From CAZZBK01 sp964652155 (lineage in GTDB: Bacteria > Planctomycetota > Planctomycetia > Pirellulales > PNKZ01): a stretch of DNA of 7,356 nt. Positions 6,676 through 7,356 of this stretch are shown here, one piece after another (within the stretch, counting starts at the first letter, position 1; each line of letters opens with the position of its first letter). The notes beneath the pieces are model-generated. The model was not told the DNA's origin, did not search any database, and saw nothing but the letters and a program-made list of their open reading frames with translations. Location of the stretch: assembly GCA_964652155.1 (NCBI GenBank), contig CAZZBK010000205.1, forward strand, positions 1 through 7,356, in the 5' to 3' direction. A program made the position numbers and the translations under genes.

Positions 6676-7356
6676 ATGCCCACCGGTCAAGAAATTCGTC
6701 GCGCTTTGCACGAGGGTCGCAACGTGTTCGCCACGGCTGCCATTGCCCCGTCAACTTTTTGGCCGCAGGCGGTCAAGCAATCGGGGGTCGACTTTGTGTT
6801 CATCGATAGCGAGCACATTCCGCTCGACCGCGCGACGCTCTCCTGGATGTGTCGCACGTATGCCGCGATGGGCTTGCCTCCGGTGGTCCGCATTCCGTGC
6901 AATGACTTGTACGAAGCCGTCAAGGTGCTCGACGGCGGGGCGAGTGGCGTGATTGGCCCGTACCTCGAAACGGTCGAGCAAGCCCGGGCCATCACCGGAG
7001 CCGCCCGCTGGCGTCCGCTCAAGGGAGATCGTCTGGAGCAGGCGCTCGATAACACCAGCGTGCTCGAGCCGGAACTGAAAAAATACCTTGAAGACCGTAA
7101 CGCCGACGTGATCTGCATTGCCAACATCGAGAGCGTCGCGGCGATCAACAACCTCGACAAGATTTGTAGCGTCGCCGGACTCGACGCCGTGCTGATCGGC
7201 CCGCACGACCTGTCGTGCAGCTTGGGCATTCCCGAGCAGTACACGCATCCGAAGTTCGACGAGGCGGTGCGGAGCATCTTTCGCATCGCGCGAGCGCATC
7301 ACGTGGGGGCCGGCATCCACTTCTGGGAAAGCATCGATCGCGAGGTCGAGTGGGCG
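6676..7356 (+). CDS. HpcH/HpaI-type class II aldolase, 3'-truncated by window
   Basis: The first 227 residues of a protein of the HpcH/HpaI aldolase/citrate lyase family, which cleave or form C-C bonds with a pyruvate-type enolate on a divalent metal in a TIM barrel. The frame stays open to the window end; about 30 residues should be missing. Family blocks are VDFVFIDSEHIPLDR (38-52), VVRIP (70-74), a glycine-rich strand VIGPYLETVEQAR (92-104) and IGPHDLSCSLGIPEQY (174-189). Active-site residues align with E. coli HpcH: His47 (H45), Arg72 (R70) and metal ligands Glu152 (E149) and Asp178 (D175). The Gln before the metal Glu (Q147 in HpcH) is Asn150 here. The start is set by AAGGA 8 nt upstream. 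It probably forms an operon with the two oxidoreductase-like genes. Related enzymes act on 4-hydroxy-2-oxo acids from aromatics or sugar acids; the substrate here cannot be named. Confidence 0.92.
   Translation, partial: MPTGQEIRRALHEGRNVFATAAIAPSTFWPQAVKQSGVDFVFIDSEHIPLDRATLSWMCRTYAAMGLPPVVRIPCNDLYEAVKVLDGGASGVIGPYLETVEQARAITGAARWRPLKGDRLEQALDNTSVLEPELKKYLEDRNADVICIANIESVAAINNLDKICSVAGLDAVLIGPHDLSCSLGIPEQYTHPKFDEAVRSIFRIARAHHVGAGIHFWESIDREVEWA

Overview
The window looks like a chromosomal segment of a planctomycete, probably of Pirellula type. The evidence is the paired DUF1501 protein and PSCyt1-DUF1549-DUF1553 protein, a signature expansion of that phylum, together with GC-rich coding DNA, a Tat signal on the DUF1501 protein and planctomycete-style Gfo/Idh/MocA paralogues. 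This is family recognition by eye; no database search was run.

Layout. Positions 16 to 4481 hold a minus-strand block transcribed from right to left: a large secreted cytochrome-like PSCyt1/DUF1549/DUF1553 protein, a small four-helix-bundle protein of the 23S rRNA intervening-sequence (IVP/S23) family, and a DUF1501 protein. The short divergent region at about 4482-4613 separates this from a plus-strand block: a shortened and degenerate Gfo/Idh/MocA-like protein, a full-length Gfo/Idh/MocA oxidoreductase whose start overlaps the previous stop (ATGA), and an HpcH/HpaI-type aldolase that runs off the window end.

How the genes fit together. The DUF1553/DUF1501 pair is normally adjacent and probably acts outside the cytoplasm; its biochemical role is not established. 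The plus-strand block looks like a small catabolic operon, with two oxidoreductase-fold proteins and a class II aldolase with its active-site residues in place. The substrate cannot be read from the sequence.

Most interesting signal. The four-helix-bundle gene sits between the two partners inside a pair of 30-bp inverted repeats made of 7-bp units (GGATGAR), matching at 26 of 30 positions. One arm begins three bases past the DUF1553 stop codon. The other is translated as the N-terminus of the DUF1501 protein, just before its Tat motif. The gene is clearly AT-richer than its neighbours. This resembles the design of 23S rRNA intervening sequences (an IVP gene flanked by complementary arms), but placed in a protein-coding operon. 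A second element, a 69-bp palindrome also built on a 7-bp period, is inserted in frame inside the DUF1549 domain. Together they suggest small heptad-repeat elements that spread in this genome and tolerate insertion into coding sequence. I see no rRNA, tRNA, CRISPR array or transposase gene.
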